A stretch of 64,000 nucleotides of DNA, from positions 16,103,242 through 16,167,241 of the forward strand of contig NC_089730.1 in the NCBI RefSeq assembly GCF_035083965.1, given 5' to 3'. Positions within the stretch are counted from its first letter, which is position 1. Every line of letters starts with the position of its first letter. The notes beneath the pieces were generated by a model. That model worked only from the letters and a program-made list of their open reading frames with translations, was not told where the DNA came from and ran no database searches. The position numbers were made by a program, and so were the translations under genes. Of this stretch, positions 60,501 through 64,000 are shown piece by piece. The stretch is from Branchiostoma lanceolatum. Lineage: Eukaryota; Chordata; Leptocardii; Amphioxiformes; Branchiostomatidae.

Positions 60501-62904
60501 GTAGTTCTGCTTGGCACTTGTTGAGTTCTTCTTGACTGTTTAGCAACTGTTAGAAAGAAGTCAAACATGAAGTATCAAGCAAGTATCACTAATTCAAATC
60601 TAAAGGACTTATCATTTTCATAATGTTTTATCTGGTTGCTTTCTCTAGATTTCATAACTGCTCCCCCTTTTTTAATGAGTTCGTTCAATGCAAGGCCATA
60701 GTTGACCACTTCTAAGTTCTAGGCATCGGACTAAGTTGATGGAAGATGAAGATGATTGTGCTATGAGATAGTGGTGAACATTGGTTTTGAATGCTTGCAT
60801 ACGGTTGTATACAGGAGGGAAACAGTTCTCATTGAGAAAGTTCCATAAAAATAATATAGTTTGACCTCTTTTAAATTTTCATCCTATTTTAATCTTATAA
60901 CAACATTTATTTGAAGGCAATAAACAAAATGTCAGCCTAGGCATATTCTTAAGAACCTAAAGATTTGCATCAACCTCTCTCCCTCTATCTCTCTCCCTTT
61001 CTTTCTTTCTCTTTCTCTCTCCTTCCCCTTTCTGTTTCTCTTGTTTGTCCCATATATGTACAGCAAGCCTGTGAATCAAAGCTCACCATGTGTTTGACCT
61101 TGGCCAGCTCCTGAGTCTGGAACCCCTCCAGTTCCTCCTTGTCCTCCTCCTTCTGGTACAGCTTAGCTGTGGCTGCTGCAGCATCCAAAACCTGCTTCTG
61201 CAGATCTGCCTTCTCCTGTGTACAAGAATTACACAAGGTTGAAGTTGTAGAAATACATTGTATACTCATTGATGATCAGGGCTGTTTCCAGCTTTAAATT
61301 TTCTTCCGTCCCTCAACACATGTTTTGGGAGCCCATGTTTTTATTTTTCATTTTAAACCTAACCTTGCAAAAATACATTATCATCAGTTCCATGTCTTGA
61401 AGTTTAGATTTTTTGGACAGATGGGGTGAATTTTTCCCGTGACAACCATCAAATTTCCATCCCTGGACGGAGGGATGGGTCCTGGAGACAGCCCTGTTTA
61501 TGGTCCACACATTTTAAAGATAAAGAAAAGAAAATTGTGCACAGCATGGTGATATAATACATGTAGCATGTAGAGCATTATCTTAGTACAATTTGTTTAC
61601 AAGCTGTATGTGTGTGACTCTGTGTAGTATCATTCATCCAGATACACAGATACATGTAGCTCATGCTTCCCACACAATCCAATTACCTTTTCAACTGCTT
61701 CAATCATGTCTTGGACCTCCTGTGGATGGAACAGAATAAAATGGTTTAATAGGCAAACTTGTTAACTTTAAATATACTATGTAACAGAACACAGACTACA
61801 ATACAACATTTTTATATGCCTTTCCAAAAACATTTTTAAACTTTAAACTTTTCCAAAATTCACAATATATTTTCCTGCTCAATGCATGTACAGGCACTTG
61901 CCCTCACCCTTGGAATATGCATTGTATAAATAAAACACACTACAATGTGAGTTACCCTAACACAAGTCTTTTCAAGGAAGAATTCTGTGATTACCTTATC
62001 TTTTTTCTCTAAAGCTAAGTTCATGTTTTCTGCCATTTTGGAGCGCTCAACCTGGTAGCTTTCATTCATATCCTGGATCTTTTTTGCCATACCTGGAAAA
62101 GTAGAGAGGAAGAGATGTTTGAATGATAATAATTATGATAAATCTGAATCCTAATACTACTGTACATGTGCATTCAGGATAACCCTGGTTTCTTTGAAAC
62201 TTGATGACGATTTTAGTCATGAAATTTTACTAGTTAATTATTGCACTGGTGATAGCTGGTCCATATACAACAAAAGGTACAGTCACATACTGTCTTGTGT
62301 GTTTTCCAGTGCCAGTTGAAGTTTGTCTTTTGCCTTTGTCACTTCCTTCAGTGATGATATGTACTCTGGAAAGACAAAGAACAGGATAATCAATGCTTGT
62401 TTCATCATCATAGAATGTTTTTTATGCCCCTATCCAATAACAAACCGATCTTCTTACATGTATACCCGCCATTTTTTATAGTTCCTCTACTTGATTCCCT
62501 TTATTTTTGTTTTCTTGCTATCATCACTATACCATCACTCTTTTCACAGCTCATATTTTTTGCATGTCCTGGACATGTTCATTACCTTGCCTATCATATT
62601 TCAGATTTGACATACTGCTATTTACAGTAATTGTGGATTTTACTCCGTAATAACGGTAGCCTCTGCAAAAAACAAGACTACTATAAACATCCTTATTCTA
62701 CATCCTGTATTCACAAATAAACATGAAAACACAAGATCCTGCGTGCTTTATCCTAAGGCATTCAAAGACAAAGAGTCATTGTATTAGTAATGCACTACAT
62801 GTAGATACAATGTACTCACCGTTGAGTTTGGCTTCTAGTCTCTTGACTTGATCTGTTCTCCTGATCAGCATAGACAGAACTTCCTCCTTTGTGGCATCCT
62901 TGGT
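51542..62904 (-). CDS. GCC2: GCC2 golgin, C-terminal 839 residues (5' part outside window)
   Basis: Twenty-three in-phase exons, coding order: 62904-62820, 62365-62291, 62092-61995, 61719-61687, 61215-61087, 60546-60377, 59946-59835, 59051-58956, 58352-58224, 57807-57712, 57360-57265, 56568-56473, 56173-56021, 55853-55758, 55419-55330, 55119-55017, 54638-54439, 53943-53833, 53644-53585, 53465-53406, 53065-52817, 52348-52262, 51637-51542 (TAG). Nearly all is heptad-like coiled coil rich in Glu/Gln/Lys/Leu. A Pro-rich hinge (LPPLPPGAAAGAAMATVKPF) precedes the GRIP domain, NEINFRYLKHVVLRFVASRD then AYQLVRAVSMLLKF, with the conserved Tyr of GRIP domains. The terminal MSWFGTKPTAVIRPSV is specific to GCC2 among GRIP golgins. 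GCC2 is a trans-Golgi tether for endosome-derived vesicles; GRIP domains bind ARL1. No internal stop. The N-terminal half lies past 64000. Confidence 0.92.
51907..52110. mobile_element. Foldback family GTACACAACCAAGTG, full copy
   Basis: Arms TGTCACCTTCCTCAGGGCAA and its mirror (TTGCCCTAAGGAAGGTGACG) around TTCACTTTGC...GCAAAGTGAA. The left tip is TTTGTACACAACCAAGTGC. Partial copies lie at 10640, 34072 and 59205. It lies in the last GCC2 intron. Confidence 0.75.
52481..52670 (+). repeat. Relative of the GTCAAACCTGTACAAGTGACC element
   Basis: GTCAAAACTGTACCAATGACC, ACATAAGGACCACCTGGCCA and GAATCCTGTGTTTAGTGACC match the outer parts of 7832-8110. It ends with TGGGCAGTTTTGACTGTTAC, an inverted match to its own start. 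Confidence 0.65.
52700..52800 (+). repeat. Simple repeat (GAAT)n/(GGAT)n
   Basis: GAATGAACGAATGAATGAAT followed by GATGGATGGATGG and A-rich sequence. Confidence 0.8.
57866..57960. repeat. Dispersed repeat, GGTCCCTGACA...GGGCAGCAGTC family, copy 3
   Basis: TTTGATTATACTGCTGCTAG, GGTCCCTGACACAGAGG and GTCTTCACACTGCGCTTCCA match 8522-8615 and inverted 30388-30525. Confidence 0.65.
58060..58195. repeat. Dispersed repeat shared with the BTB-gene donor region
   Basis: GAAACAGGGTGTCTTCTGGG, GTGTCCCTGCAAAAGG and GGCATCTAATTTCTCTG match 15640-15778. The copy forms an imperfect hairpin (GGGTGTCTTCT / AGAAGACACCC) and lies ~30 bp from the donor of GCC2 exon 58352-58224. Confidence 0.6.
59205..59300. 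repeat. Foldback family GTACACAACCAAGTG, partial copy
   Basis: TTTGTACACAACCAAGTGAT with TTATTCAACCAATGTTTTG matches the left arm of 51907-52110. Confidence 0.6.
59401..59693. mobile_element. Inverted-repeat element with CAGGGCTCGAAAT ends
   Basis: CAGGGCTCGAAATACTGGGTGC at the left mirrors ATTTCGAGCCTGG at the right; inner arms GTGGGTGCTAG/GCACCTATCC are looser. The CAGGGCTCGAAA tip resembles hAT-type termini. No transposase frame. Confidence 0.6.
60055..60285 (-). repeat. Dispersed repeat, GATTTTGGGCCSCC family, inverted copy
   Basis: Reverse complement gives AATGGATTTTGATGATATTT, GATATGTGGGTAGGTCTTGG and CTTGGTATTGCAGCAAAAC, matching 45870-45980. Confidence 0.6.
60978..61060 (+). repeat. 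Polypyrimidine tract
   Basis: Run of CTCTCTCCCTCTATCTCTCT and TTTCTTTCTTTCTCTTTCTC in a GCC2 intron, just past the donor of exon 61215-61087. Confidence 0.8.
61280..61500. repeat. Inverted-repeat element with CAGGGCTGTTTCCAG ends
   Basis: TCAGGGCTGTTTCCAGC mirrors TCCTGGAGACAGCCCTG; CGTCCCTC mirrors GGACGGAGGGATGGG. Related sequence at 20940-21130. Confidence 0.65.
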
Positions 62905-63354
62905 CTGCAAGACAGAGCGAAATTAAGCAAAATTCAAACAATCTTTAATATCAAACTTGCATCCATACATTATATCATAACCCATAATAACACATTTGTG
63001 TGCTGCTTCAAGAATTGGTTGAAGAATGAAAATTAGCTGGTGATGCATACAAATACGTGTACACATGGGTGCTTGACTCATGAGACTTGAAATAAGGACT
63101 ACCGCTAGCTATCACAATCAATTCCTTGAGGTTCATTCCAGCTAATGGACTTTCCTTGTTCGTGGCATTCGATATCCAGTAGCTGTTCATGCTAGAGTAC
63201 TTTCTTATCAGTGTTGTGGGTCCAGTTAACCCACCGGGAAGCCATTCAGTAAATGGCACTCTGTATTGATTATTCTACTTGACCTGACCATTTGGGCAAC
63301 TGAACTTCAAGTTTGGTGTCCTTTTACTAGGACATACTATAGAGGCATCTTGTT
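62905..63354 (-). other. GCC2 intron, nothing else recognised
   Basis: Upstream of the first GCC2 exon in the window. No further exon with flanking AG/GT in phase 0 was seen, so the next upstream exon is off the window. Confidence 0.4.
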
Positions 63355-63625
63355 AATGTTGGCGTAACGGTTAGGATGTTTGGCCCAGAACCAAGAGGTC
63401 TTGAGTTTGAATCCCAAAATGCCATCGATGTTGTGCCATTGGAAAATGCACTTTACTCACTCCACCCAGGTGTAAAAATAGTTGGGGAGGTAAGAGGCTA
63501 GGCTGTGGAAGGAGAAGGATGGGCTGTGCTTTCCAATACCATGCCTTAGTCACAGTGGAAAACAACCCACTGCTCGGCCTCCCATGATCTAAAAAGCAAT
63601 GGGGCTATACCTTTACCTACCTACA
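63355..63625 (+). mobile_element. tRNA-derived SINE, family B, plus copy
   Basis: TTGGCGTAACGGTTAGGATG head (A-box-like), B-box-like GAGTTTGAATCCC, body CACTCCACCCAGGTGTAAAA, then TTCCAATACCATGCCTTAGT and AATGGGGCTATACCTTTACC tail. The best-preserved member of the family in the window. Confidence 0.8.
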
Positions 63626-64000
63626 AAATACTAGCACATTCATAAGTGATGCTGATTTCCCATTTGGTGCACATTAAAGGACTGTAAAATGACATGATTA
63701 GGTTAAAATCATTAAGCCAGATGTCCATCAAGTCATATTACTGTTCATAATCAAAGGTCAGTGCACTTGGCTGCGTGCTTTGACATTAGGAAGGGTTCAA
63801 CGACCCTTGGACCAGCAGGTACCATTATTTCTGACTCTGCTAAGTGCTTTCAACTTTCAAGGAAGAAAAATAAAAATGTATTTCCAGTTAAACACATGGG
63901 CAGTCACATGTACAGGTAACAATGCTTAAATTGGTAACAGCTTTCCTCAATTTGAAGTCCCTGTCGACTATGTAGGAGAGAATTCATTAAGTACTGTAAA

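Overview
This is animal nuclear DNA. Genes are split into short exons with GT-AG introns, AATAAA signals lie downstream of stops, and tRNA-derived SINEs, foldback elements and an LTR element sit between and inside genes. The proteins (a BTB/C2H2 zinc-finger factor, two DHHC palmitoyltransferases, a GRIP-domain golgin) are typical of metazoans. The compact introns, deuterostome-like proteins and style of repeats suggest an invertebrate deuterostome, most likely amphioxus (Branchiostoma). That assignment is inference.

Layout. (1) 1-4.2 kb: repeats only. (2) 4216-5842, plus strand: last three exons of an unrecognised basic gene. (3) 8355-17605, minus strand: complete 13-exon BTB zinc-finger gene with ten fingers. 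(4) About 570 bp of probable bidirectional promoter. (5) 18178-20525, plus strand: three-exon ZDHHC24-like gene whose catalytic motif reads IHHC instead of DHHC. (6) 21491-23183 and 26018-27754: a ~1.7 kb direct duplication, each copy holding a short C2H2 finger reading frame. Two of the three amino-acid differences between the copies fall at DNA-contact positions. The spacer holds simple repeats, a 22-bp minisatellite and two orphan exons. (7) 32322-43145, plus strand: complete ZDHHC23 orthologue (six coding exons). Its introns hold remnants of its own exons and a non-autonomous LTR element. (8) 43.4-49 kb: dispersed minisatellite arrays, an octamer-rich tandem repeat and foldback elements. 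(9) 51542-62904, minus strand: 23 exons for the C-terminal 839 residues of a GCC2 (GRIP domain) orthologue, which continues past the right edge.

Two DHHC enzymes and a trans-Golgi tether share the window. All act at Golgi or secretory membranes, but nothing here shows that they are co-regulated. The strongest leads are the contact-residue divergence of the duplicated fingers, the IHHC palmitoyltransferase, the exon-fragment copies in ZDHHC23, the 8-octamer cluster near 46.2-46.8 kb, and the foldback family with fixed tips but swapped arms.
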